From NCBI GenBank assembly GCA_028285545.1, contig JANQPA010000067.1, positions 1-64,000 on the forward strand: 64,000 nucleotides of DNA. Reading direction: 5' to 3'. Shown piece after piece: positions 25,256-32,500 of the stretch. Source of the stretch: Saprospiraceae bacterium (GTDB lineage: Bacteria; Bacteroidota; Bacteroidia; Chitinophagales; Saprospiraceae). Under the pieces are notes generated by a model. That model had not been told where the DNA came from. It saw only the letters and a program-made list of their open reading frames with translations, and searched no databases. A program made the position numbers and the translations under genes. How positions within the stretch are numbered: position 1 is the stretch's first letter; each line of letters begins with the position of its first letter.

Positions 25256-27700
25256 ATGGCTAAAAAGAACAAAAATATCAATGAAGGCAATATAGAGGCA
25301 GGACAGAATGTGCATATTGGAGATAACATCTACCAAAATACCGCATCATTTACTCCTCGGAAAATACTGACCAAAGGGCCAGCCGACACCCCTGTTTTTA
25401 TAGGCCGAAAAGGATTATTAAAAAATCTGACTACCCGCCTTTACAGTGAAAAAGAGCACTTCCTCCTACTTATGAATGGGGAAGGTGGCATTGGAAAAAC
25501 TACCCTGGCAGCCAAGTACTGGCACCAGGAATTAAAAAATTACTACCACCTGATCTGGTTATATGTGGAAGAAGGAATTGCTGTAGCATTATTGAGTCTG
25601 TCTGAAGTGCTGGGCATTACCTTTAATCCCCAAAATAATCAGCAGCAAAATATAGAACAACTACTGGAAATTTTGGGCAATCTTCCCTCCCCTAGCCTTC
25701 TGGTTTTAGATAATGCCAATAACAAGACAGACCTACTGAAGCACAATCATTGGCTCAGCAGCCTCAGCAACTTCCACATTATTATTACCACCAGAGTACA
25801 GGAAGCTGGAGATATGCCGGCCCTGCCTGTTAATACCTTAGCCGAAAGAGATGCCATCGAATTATTCCAGTATTATTACCCTTGGGTGGAGAAAAAAGAT
25901 CAAAAATTACTGCAAAGTATTCTTCATGCCATTGGATTTAATACCCTGGTCATTGAGGTTTTGGCCAAAAACATGCACGAGTTGAATCAGCTCCGCCAGG
26001 CCTACTCTCTGCAAGACCTGCATCATGATCTACAGGAAAAAGGACTGCTTTTAATCAAAGGAAAAAAGTTAAATACCGCCTGGGGAGGCCCTCAGTTGGC
26101 TGTGGCGACGCCCACAGAGATCATCCAGGCCATGTATGACATCAATACCATTGGAACTTCGGAAGTAAAACTGCTCAAACACATGTCCCTTCTTCCTCCA
26201 GATAACATCTCTTTTTCTTTTTTAGCAGAATTACTGCAGCCTATCGAAGAAGAGGCCATTGAAGCTTCTCTTAATAATCTATTGGCAAAGGGCTGGATCA
26301 GTTTTTTAAAAAAGGAAAAAACCACCCAAATAAAAATCAGCCCGGTCATACAATCCATCATTCAAAATAAATATGAGGAGACTATTATCGAGGATTGTTT
26401 GGAAATGATAGGGAATATCAACAATACCCTGAAAGAAGAAAATTTATGGATACCTAATCGGAGCAGCACAGATCGGCAAGAGTTGGTATTGATTGGTGAG
26501 CAGATTTTGAATTATATAAAAAGGGATCGATGGCAGAAATCTTTTATTGCATTTCGATTAGGAGATTTTTATGAAAAAATCGGAAACTTTGATCAGGCGA
26601 TTGAAAAGTTTATGCTTTCTGCGAATATTTTTAAAAATATTCAAAAAGTAGGAGATTATGCCACTTCCTTAGCTAGGGTTGGCATCATTCAAACCAAAAT
26701 TGGACAAATTGAAGAGGCCTTAAAAATCTTTCAGGAATATAATATGGTTTTCAGATACTTATTGCAGGAAGAACCTAATAATAGTCATTATAAGATAGAA
26801 TTAACTATATCTTATGAAAAATTAGGGGATATCCATCGAAGTCTTGGTAAGTTTGACAAAGCATTATATTTCTTTCAAAAACGGAGTCATTTAAGTCAAG
26901 AACTTTGTAGGGAATTTCCTAATCAATTCGAATTTAAAAACAACCTGGCTACCTCATATGAAAGATTAGGGGATCTTTATCAAAAACTCAATAAGTTTGA
27001 CAAAGCTTTGCATTTCTTTCAAAAAGAAAGTTCTTTATGTCAAGAACTTTATAAGGAATTTCCTAATCGATTTGATTTCAAAAATCATTTAGCTATTTCC
27101 TATGAAAAATTAGGAGACCTATACCAAAAACTAGGAAACCTAAAAAAAGCTTTATATTTCTTTGAGCTAGATTGTAAATTAACTGAAGAACTTCACATGG
27201 ATTTTCCCAATCGAATTGAGTTCAAAAGCGGGCTAGCTATTGCTTATGAAAAATTAGGAGGACTGTATCAAAATCTCAATAACCTAGACAAAGCCTTATA
27301 TTTCTTTCGAAAACGGAGTCATTTAAGTCAAGAACTTTACAAGGATTTTCCTAATCAAGTTGAATTCAAAAGCGGACTTGCTGTTTCCTATGAAAGATTA
27401 GGTGATCTTTATCAAAAACTTGATGAATTCAAGAAAGCTTTACATTTTCTTCAAAAACGGGAATATTTAGGTCTGGAACTCTACATACAATATCCCAATC
27501 AAGTCGAATTCAAAAACGGACTCGCTATTTCTTATTCCAGATTAGGGAACCTGCATCAAACTCTAGGGGACAAAAAAAAATCCTGCGAATACTTCAAAAA
27601 AGCAGAAGTTTTATGGCTCGCTCTTTGTGAACAGGTGGATATTCCGGAATACCGGGATAATTTGGGGTGGGTTCAAACTGAACTGGAAAATTGTAGTTAG
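25256..27700 (+). CDS. NB-ARC/STAND-type NTPase with C-terminal TPR array
   Basis: An 814-residue signal-transduction ATPase of the NB-ARC/STAND class. Residues 8-25 share the VHIGD motif with the upstream small protein. Next come FIGR (48-51), Walker A GEGGIGKTT (75-83, Lys81), Walker B LLVLD (148-152), the sensor-1 strand IIITTR (175-180) and a winged-helix-like segment (about 300-370). From about residue 400 the chain is TPR; six exact 48-residue units start at residue 516. No effector domain (TIR, protease, nuclease) is fused, so output may come through the small partner. STAND proteins with TPRs act as regulators or in defence against phage; which applies is inference. The cassette sits between inverted repeat arms. 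Confidence 0.88.
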   Translation: MAKKNKNINEGNIEAGQNVHIGDNIYQNTASFTPRKILTKGPADTPVFIGRKGLLKNLTTRLYSEKEHFLLLMNGEGGIGKTTLAAKYWHQELKNYYHLIWLYVEEGIAVALLSLSEVLGITFNPQNNQQQNIEQLLEILGNLPSPSLLVLDNANNKTDLLKHNHWLSSLSNFHIIITTRVQEAGDMPALPVNTLAERDAIELFQYYYPWVEKKDQKLLQSILHAIGFNTLVIEVLAKNMHELNQLRQAYSLQDLHHDLQEKGLLLIKGKKLNTAWGGPQLAVATPTEIIQAMYDINTIGTSEVKLLKHMSLLPPDNISFSFLAELLQPIEEEAIEASLNNLLAKGWISFLKKEKTTQIKISPVIQSIIQNKYEETIIEDCLEMIGNINNTLKEENLWIPNRSSTDRQELVLIGEQILNYIKRDRWQKSFIAFRLGDFYEKIGNFDQAIEKFMLSANIFKNIQKVGDYATSLARVGIIQTKIGQIEEALKIFQEYNMVFRYLLQEEPNNSHYKIELTISYEKLGDIHRSLGKFDKALYFFQKRSHLSQELCREFPNQFEFKNNLATSYERLGDLYQKLNKFDKALHFFQKESSLCQELYKEFPNRFDFKNHLAISYEKLGDLYQKLGNLKKALYFFELDCKLTEELHMDFPNRIEFKSGLAIAYEKLGGLYQNLNNLDKALYFFRKRSHLSQELYKDFPNQVEFKSGLAVSYERLGDLYQKLDEFKKALHFLQKREYLGLELYIQYPNQVEFKNGLAISYSRLGNLHQTLGDKKKSCEYFKKAEVLWLALCEQVDIPEYRDNLGWVQTELENCS
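26801..27664 (+). repeat. Six tandem 144-bp TPR-coding units
   Basis: Units start at 26801, 26945, 27089, 27233, 27377 and 27521 with exact 144-base spacing (48 codons). Each begins L-A-x-x-Y-x-[RK]-L-G and has K-A-L-x-F-F near its middle and F/Y-P-N near its end; the sixth is degenerate. Several units share long nearly identical DNA stretches, which indicates recent duplication or gene conversion. Confidence 0.85.
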
Positions 27701-27730
27701 CTTATTTTTTCACAGCGTAAACACTGTGGG

Positions 27731-27759
27731 CCGGACACCCTAAAGAGTATAGTTCAATT
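27731..27759. repeat. Right arm of inverted repeat flanking the STAND cassette
   Basis: ccggacaccct (27731-27741) and gtatagttcaatt (27747-27759) are the reverse complement of the two blocks of the left arm at 24907-24955. It ends five bases before the aminotransferase stop codon, so it lies exactly at the 3' end of that convergent gene. Confidence 0.7.
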
Positions 27760-27763
27760 TGAT

Positions 27764-28906
27764 TTAAATATTCCTCAAAACCTTCCCTGCCTCTTCCAAA
27801 ACATCCTCCGTCTTGGCAAAACATAATCGGATGACCTTATCATCCCGTCTGTTGGAATAAAAAACAGAAACGGGGATAGCTGCCACTCCAAATTCGGTGG
27901 TCATTCGTTTGGCAAAATCGACATCTGATTCCTGGCTGATGACCGAGTAATCAAACAACTGGAAATAGGTGCCTTCACTGGCATAGCCCTTTAGGCTGGA
28001 GCCCTGCATCATTTGCTGAAAAAAATCTCTTTTTTGCTGATAAAATTGAGGTAAGCTCAGGTAGGATTCGGGCTGCTCTAAATAATCTGCCAAAGCAAAT
28101 TGTATGAAGCTGTTCACACAAAAGACGTTAAACTGATGTACTTTACGGAATTCGGACATCAGATAATCGGGGCCAGCCACATAACCAATCTTCCACCCGG
28201 TGTTATGGAAGGTTTTTCCGAAGGAATAAACGGCCAGACTCCTTTTCATAAGTTCAGGAAAGCGCAACACACTCTGGTGCTCGGCTTCGTCAAAGATCAG
28301 GTGTTCGTATACCTCATCGCTTAAAACTATGATATCGGTATCCTTTGTCAATTCCTGTAGGGCCAGGATGTCTTCTTTTTTTAGGGTTTTCCCAATGGGA
28401 TTATGGGGTGTATTGATGATGATCATTCTGGTTTGGGGAGTGATCATACCCTTCATTTCCTCCCAATCGATTTTGTACTCTGGTGCTTTGAGGATGTAAG
28501 GAACGGGGATGCCTCCTGCTAATTCTATGCCTGGCACATAGGAATCATAGGCTGGTTCAATCACAATGACCTCTTCTTTAGGTCGGACAAAGGTCATAAT
28601 GGCTGTAAATAAGGCCTGGGTAGCACCGGCGGTGATGGTTATTTCAGTGTCTGGATTTAGGGAATAGCCGTATAGGGATTGGATTTTCTGGGCTAATTTA
28701 TCTCTTAAGGCTGGTAAGCCAGGCATGGGGACATATTGGTTTTTGCCTTCCTGCATGTATTTGTTGACCAACTGTTTGAGATCATCCGGGCAGTCGAAAT
28801 TGGGAAAGCCCTGGGATAGGTTAATGGCATCGTGTTGATTGGCCAGGGCTGACATAACGCTAAAAATAGTGGTTCCTACCTTAGGCAGTTTAGATTGGAT
28901 AAGCAT
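27764..28906 (-). CDS. PLP-dependent class I/II aminotransferase (methionine/kynurenine type)
   Basis: A 380-residue fold-type I aminotransferase. The early INLSQGFPNFDCPDDL, the NQYVPMPGLPALRDKLA segment, IINTPHNPIGKTL, the PLP-Asp region VLSDEVYEHLIF and the Schiff-base Lys in YSFGKTFHNTGWKIGY place it closest to the YbdL/kynurenine-glutamine transaminase group. That group acts on methionine, phenylalanine and kynurenine with 2-oxo acceptors. C-terminal VIRLCFAKTEDVLEEA holds the carboxylate-binding Arg. It is monocistronic, convergent with the STAND cassette and full length. YbdL-like specificity (methionine, as in the salvage pathway) is the likeliest but not proven from sequence alone. 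Confidence 0.9.
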   Translation of the reverse strand: MLIQSKLPKVGTTIFSVMSALANQHDAINLSQGFPNFDCPDDLKQLVNKYMQEGKNQYVPMPGLPALRDKLAQKIQSLYGYSLNPDTEITITAGATQALFTAIMTFVRPKEEVIVIEPAYDSYVPGIELAGGIPVPYILKAPEYKIDWEEMKGMITPQTRMIIINTPHNPIGKTLKKEDILALQELTKDTDIIVLSDEVYEHLIFDEAEHQSVLRFPELMKRSLAVYSFGKTFHNTGWKIGYVAGPDYLMSEFRKVHQFNVFCVNSFIQFALADYLEQPESYLSLPQFYQQKRDFFQQMMQGSSLKGYASEGTYFQLFDYSVISQESDVDFAKRMTTEFGVAAIPVSVFYSNRRDDKVIRLCFAKTEDVLEEAGKVLRNI

Positions 28907-28973
28907 ATGGATTAATTTAGCTTTGTTTAGGGAAGTGTAAAATTATGGTAATGCTAATCATTGAAGCATTTAA

Positions 28974-29007
28974 GCACGCAGATCTCGCTAATTTCGCAAA
29001 TATTTTT
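28974..29007. repeat. Single-arm copy of the gcacgca..tcgctaatt repeat
   Basis: gcacgcagatctcgctaatttcgcaaatatt matches one arm plus part of the loop of the hairpin at 62712-62771 with a handful of changes. It lies in the gap between the aminotransferase and the phosphohexomutase. The second arm is not present here, so it looks like a decayed copy. Confidence 0.65.
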
Positions 29008-29047
29008 ATCATCAGCTTAGTCATTACGCAATTAGGCCGCAATGGGC

Positions 29048-30442
29048 TTAAAGAATAGTTTCTTTCACAGTATTTAATACTTTTCTAACTTCTGCAGGAT
29101 TCGGTGCCTGGGCATAAACCCTAAGTACCGGTTCGGTACCAGAAGGGCGGATTAAGACCCAGATGTCATCACCAATATAAAACTTAAATCCATCCGTGGA
29201 TTCCATTCTGTCTACCTTATATTCGCCAAATTCCGTAAAAGGATTGGTTTTCACCTTTTCTACCACTGCCAGTTTTTTCTCTTGGGTCAAATGAAGATCA
29301 TCTCTGTCAAAGGAAAAAGAACCGACCTCATCATAAATTTCATGGATTAATTCTTTCAAAGATTTCCCGGTTTTTGCCATGAACTCCAGGATCAGGAGGC
29401 CAATCCAAATCCCGTCGCGCTCAGGGATATGTCCTTTCACGGCCAAGCCACCTGATTCCTCACCTCCAGCAATTACATCCTCACGGGCCATGATCTCAGC
29501 AATGTATTTAAAGCCAATTTTGGTCACCTCCACCTCCAGGCCAAATTTATCGGCCAGCTTTTTCATCTTATCTGTAACCGAGAAGGTAACCACTACCTTA
29601 CCCGTTTCATTTTTATATTTGTACATGTACAGTAACAACAGCAGTAAAATATGGTGGGAATCTACAAAATTGCCATCTTCATCATACATACCGATGCGAT
29701 CTGCATCGCCATCATTGGCAATCCCTAGTTTGATGGCTTCATTATTTTTTATTAGTGTAGAGAATTCTTGTAGATTTCGATGGATCGGTTCCGGAGCCTG
29801 ACCTTTAAATGTGGGATTTTCTTCTGCATGCAGAGTAACGGCATCGGGGAATAGCAGTTTCATAGCTCTTTGACCTGCACCATACATGGCATCATAACCG
29901 AAGGTAAAACCAGAATTTTTGATGGCCTCCAGGTCAAAATTTGCCTTTACATGTTCTATATACATGCCTTCCAAATCTACATATTCCAATAAACCCTGGT
30001 CTTCCAATTCTTTGGGGCTGGGGATTTCTGAAATGGCTGTTTCAGGGATTAATGCTTCAACTTCATCAATTTGGGATTGAATCATGGGGCCTCCCAAATT
30101 AGATTTTAGTTTATAACCATTATAGGATGGAGGGTTATGGCTGGCTGTGATGACCACGCCAAGATTAGACTGGGTTTTCACTACTCCTAAAGAAACCATG
30201 GGAGTGGAAACAAAACCTTTAGCCAGTAAAACCTTTATATTATGAGCCCCCATAACACGAGAGGCAGTTTCTGCAAACATTTGCCCACCAAAACGAGTGT
30301 CATGACCAATGACTACTTGATTTTCTCCGCGGTTTTTAAGCCATAGGGCTGTTGCTTCCGCCACTCTTTTAACATTGTCTACTGTATACTCCTGGGCAAT
30401 AATGGCACGCCAACCATCCGTACCGAATTTAATTTTGGTCAT
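29048..30442 (-). CDS. Phosphoglucomutase/phosphomannomutase family enzyme
   Basis: A 464-residue alpha-D-phosphohexomutase, moving a phosphate between C1 and C6 of a hexose. The four signature loops are present: the phosphoserine loop VITASHNPPSYNGYK, the metal loop ANDGDADRIGMYD, the sugar-specificity loop AGGEESGGLAVKGH and the phosphate-binding RPSGTEPVLR. The N-terminus KFGTDGWRAIIAQEYT is typical. GEESGG favours glucose/mannose mutases over glucosamine mutases, but the exact sugar cannot be fixed. It supplies glycogen, trehalose or cell-surface polysaccharide precursors. It is monocistronic with a candidate promoter at 30501-30534. Confidence 0.93.
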   Translation of the reverse strand: MTKIKFGTDGWRAIIAQEYTVDNVKRVAEATALWLKNRGENQVVIGHDTRFGGQMFAETASRVMGAHNIKVLLAKGFVSTPMVSLGVVKTQSNLGVVITASHNPPSYNGYKLKSNLGGPMIQSQIDEVEALIPETAISEIPSPKELEDQGLLEYVDLEGMYIEHVKANFDLEAIKNSGFTFGYDAMYGAGQRAMKLLFPDAVTLHAEENPTFKGQAPEPIHRNLQEFSTLIKNNEAIKLGIANDGDADRIGMYDEDGNFVDSHHILLLLLLYMYKYKNETGKVVVTFSVTDKMKKLADKFGLEVEVTKIGFKYIAEIMAREDVIAGGEESGGLAVKGHIPERDGIWIGLLILEFMAKTGKSLKELIHEIYDEVGSFSFDRDDLHLTQEKKLAVVEKVKTNPFTEFGEYKVDRMESTDGFKFYIGDDIWVLIRPSGTEPVLRVYAQAPNPAEVRKVLNTVKETIL

Positions 30443-30500
30443 ATTATCTTGGATTTCAATAATTATCTGCTTATTCTATTGTAGATTTGAAAAATATCTG

Positions 30501-30534
30501 CAAAAATAGAAATTAACTGATATTAACCTACAAA
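30501..30534 (-). promoter_or_regulatory. Candidate promoter of the phosphohexomutase gene
   Basis: On the minus strand TTTG (30534-30531) and TATTTTTG (30508-30501, perfect TAnnTTTG) are separated by 22 bases, slightly longer than the usual 19-21. The -7 box ends 58 bases upstream of the ATG. Confidence 0.45.
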
Positions 30535-30541
30535 TCCTTAG

Positions 30542-31207
30542 TTGAAGAAACCATTAATTGTGAAAGATAGCTACCGCCATAAAGGATTAAGAAAAAAACT
30601 GATAGAAGAAATTAAATCTAAAGGGATAACAAATGAAGGTCTATTAAAGGTAATGGAAGCCTTACCCAGGCACTTTTTCCTGGATAAGGCCTTTGAAGAA
30701 TGGGCCTATGTAGACAAAGCTTTTCCCATTGGCAATGACCAGACCATTTCACAACCTTATACAGTAGCTTTTCAAACCCAGTTATTGGATCCTCATAAAA
30801 GAGAGAAGATATTAGAAATTGGAACAGGCTCCGGTTATCAGGCCTGCATTTTAGCACTAATGGGTGCCCGGGTTTATTCTATTGAAAGGCAGGAATTATT
30901 ATACCACCGAGCCATGGAGTTATTGGAAAAATTAGAGGTAGGAAATATTAGATGCTTTTTTAAAGATGGATTTAAAGGTTTACCTGAATTTGCTCCCTTT
31001 GACAAGATAATCGTAACGGCAGGTGCCAAAGAAATTCCTGAAAAGCTGGTAGAACAGTTAAAAATAGGCGGAATAATGGTCATTCCTGTGGGAGAAAAAT
31101 CACAGAAAATGTTGAAAATCACTAAAATTAACGATGAGGAAATATCAATTGAGGAGAGAGGAGATTTTAGATTTGTTCCATTTTTGAAAGGCACAAAAAA
31201 AGCTTGA
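30542..31207 (+). CDS. pcm: Protein-L-isoaspartate O-methyltransferase
   Basis: A 221-residue SAM-dependent repair enzyme that methylates L-isoaspartyl residues in damaged proteins, in the cytosol. The conserved N-terminal MEALPRHFFLDKAFEEWAY, the substrate-binding DQTISQPYTVAFQTQLL, the SAM motif EILEIGTGSGYQACILAL and the post-motif FDKIIVTAGAKEIPEKL are all intact. The start is TTG at 30542; no ATG lies before the conserved block, so TTG is required. It is divergent from the phosphohexomutase gene. Normal length; confident assignment. Confidence 0.95.
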   Translation: MKKPLIVKDSYRHKGLRKKLIEEIKSKGITNEGLLKVMEALPRHFFLDKAFEEWAYVDKAFPIGNDQTISQPYTVAFQTQLLDPHKREKILEIGTGSGYQACILALMGARVYSIERQELLYHRAMELLEKLEVGNIRCFFKDGFKGLPEFAPFDKIIVTAGAKEIPEKLVEQLKIGGIMVIPVGEKSQKMLKITKINDEEISIEERGDFRFVPFLKGTKKA

Positions 31208-31555
31208 ATAAAAAATCCCTATAACTTTTTTGAAAAAGATTACATACCCCCTTTTGTCCATTATATAAAGACAAAATTTTGGTTCCACGTTCCATGTTCA
31301 ATGTTCCAAGTAATTCTTTGCAAGAACTATAGTCACCCTGTTTTATAATAGTTTTTCCTCTCCATCTTATCTGGAAAATAGTAACATATTATTTTAATGA
31401 ACAAGTTAGCAAACAATAATAGATCTTATTTCTAAAAATAAAATAACTAAGCTCTGAACATGGAACACAGAACACGGAACCATTCTAAATTGGAAAGCTA
31501 TCACTTTAATTAATTGCTAAGTCAAAATTCAGGATGACTTAGCTTAATTCATTAT
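31208..31555. other. Convergent spacer with fold-back words and hairpin
   Basis: No gene seen between pcm and the lipoprotein. It holds ggttccacgttccatgttc (from 31282) and, 170 bases on, its imperfect reverse complement (about 31450-31480), plus the hairpin at 31516-31543 listed separately. Otherwise AT-rich filler. Confidence 0.5.
31516..31543. terminator. Hairpin downstream of the lipoprotein gene
   Basis: Perfect 9-bp arms gctaagtca (31516-31524) and tgacttagc (31535-31543) around a 10-base loop, 13 bases past the lipoprotein stop, flanked by AT-rich tracts. Probable convergent terminator with pcm. Confidence 0.5.
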
Positions 31556-32104
31556 TTATTTACTAATTTTCCTACCAACAGCCTTTCGAGAGTCCATATC
31601 ATTTTTGCTGGCTCGTTTTAAATCAACCAGCAAACTGGCAAAGGCATCTGTAAAGCTTACTTCATATTCCTTCCCATCATAGCGTACTACCCCATTTTCA
31701 CGTCCCCAGGCTTTGGCCAGCAAAGTAAAGCGATTACTTGCATTAGGATTAGGGCCAAACATCAGGAATCGCTCCTCCCCTTCTGATTCGAAACTTATTG
31801 CTAATTGGTTTGCACTCGGGCTAAATAAAAACACCCCAGGAGTACCTTTAGGTATTACAATTTCTTCAACTTCTTTTCCATTAATGATATTAATTTCACC
31901 TTCAACAATTTCTGTTGTATCTGTCCCTATTTGTCTGAATAGCATTATGTCTTCCGAAAGGTAAAATTGAATCTGGCTAAGTTCATTTTCCGTCCATTTA
32001 TTCTCCTGATACAGATCCTGTGTGAAGGGAGTCAGTTTAGGGCTACATGAAGAAAAACATAGAACAATCACAGCCAGAAAGGCCAATACACTTAAGTTTT
32101 TCAT
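31556..32104 (-). CDS. Putative lipoprotein, 182 residues
   Basis: Family not recognised. It has a lipoprotein signal peptide (MKNLSVLAFLAVIVLCFSSC, lipobox ending FSSC), so it is exported and anchored through Cys20. The mature part looks beta-rich and includes IPKGTPGVFLFSP, GEERFLMFGP and VVRYDGKEYEVSFTDAFASL; no catalytic motif is visible. The pattern of a parameter checked against a value suggests a structural or binding role. ATG 32104 was chosen because it starts the signal peptide; a TTG upstream would add six residues. It is downstream of the giant HYR gene on the same strand, but two terminators separate them, so it probably has its own promoter. Confidence 0.75.
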   Translation of the reverse strand: MKNLSVLAFLAVIVLCFSSCSPKLTPFTQDLYQENKWTENELSQIQFYLSEDIMLFRQIGTDTTEIVEGEINIINGKEVEEIVIPKGTPGVFLFSPSANQLAISFESEGEERFLMFGPNPNASNRFTLLAKAWGRENGVVRYDGKEYEVSFTDAFASLLVDLKRASKNDMDSRKAVGRKISK

Positions 32105-32348
32105 ATCTGATATTAAGGTCAACTAATTAGAAAGGGTAAAATCACACAATAATAATAAGAATCAATTTAGTTTTTGTTTAATATCTAACCATTTTTTAAG
32201 AAAAAATATTTTACAAAACCAAAATTTTTATTTGTCCTGGATGTTACGTTTGGTTCAGTTGGTAATATCAAATTAGTCCCCATTCAAGAAAATTTAAAAG
32301 CAATTTGTGCATTTGGATAAGCCAACATTTATTATTCCAATAAAAAAA

Positions 32349-32374
32349 ACATGTCATGTTTAAACATGACATGT
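32349..32374 (-). terminator. Palindromic terminator with T8 tail, second copy
   Basis: Perfect 13-bp arms, core acatgtcatgttt/aaacatgacatgt with no loop. On the minus strand it is followed by eight T residues (A tract 32342-32349), a strong intrinsic terminator for the HYR gene. Shares its core with 32449-32484. Confidence 0.75.
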
Positions 32375-32448
32375 CCGAAAAAAAGGGACATATCCCCTGT
32401 AGTGAAATGGTTTAAACGGCTGATTTACCGCAAGTTTAAGGAAAAACC

Positions 32449-32484
32449 ATAAGACATGTCATGTCTAGACATGACATGTCTTAT
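32449..32484 (-). terminator. Perfect 36-bp palindrome directly after the HYR gene
   Basis: 18-bp arms (ataagacatgtcatgtct and its complement) with no loop, 16 bases past the stop at 32501, followed by a TTTTT-containing stretch on the minus strand. Its core acatgtcatgt is the same as in the palindrome 75 bases downstream. Confidence 0.75.
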
Positions 32485-32500
32485 CCCCATCCCCAGACAC

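Larger units (their letters stand above)
32105..32500. other. Spacer with twin palindromic terminators
   Basis: About 400 bases between the giant HYR gene and the lipoprotein gene. The only clear structure is the pair of related palindromes at 32349-32374 and 32449-32484. The rest is AT-rich and should hold the lipoprotein promoter, which I could not define. Confidence 0.5.

Noticed and set aside
26801-27664. Tandem repeats as a possible CRISPR array
   Set aside because: Period is 144 bases and the repeats are in frame, coding for TPR motifs; there are no spacers or cas genes.
24907-27759. The inverted repeats as ends of a classical transposon
   Set aside because: No transposase or integrase in between and no clear target-site duplication beside the arms; kept only as an alternative explanation.
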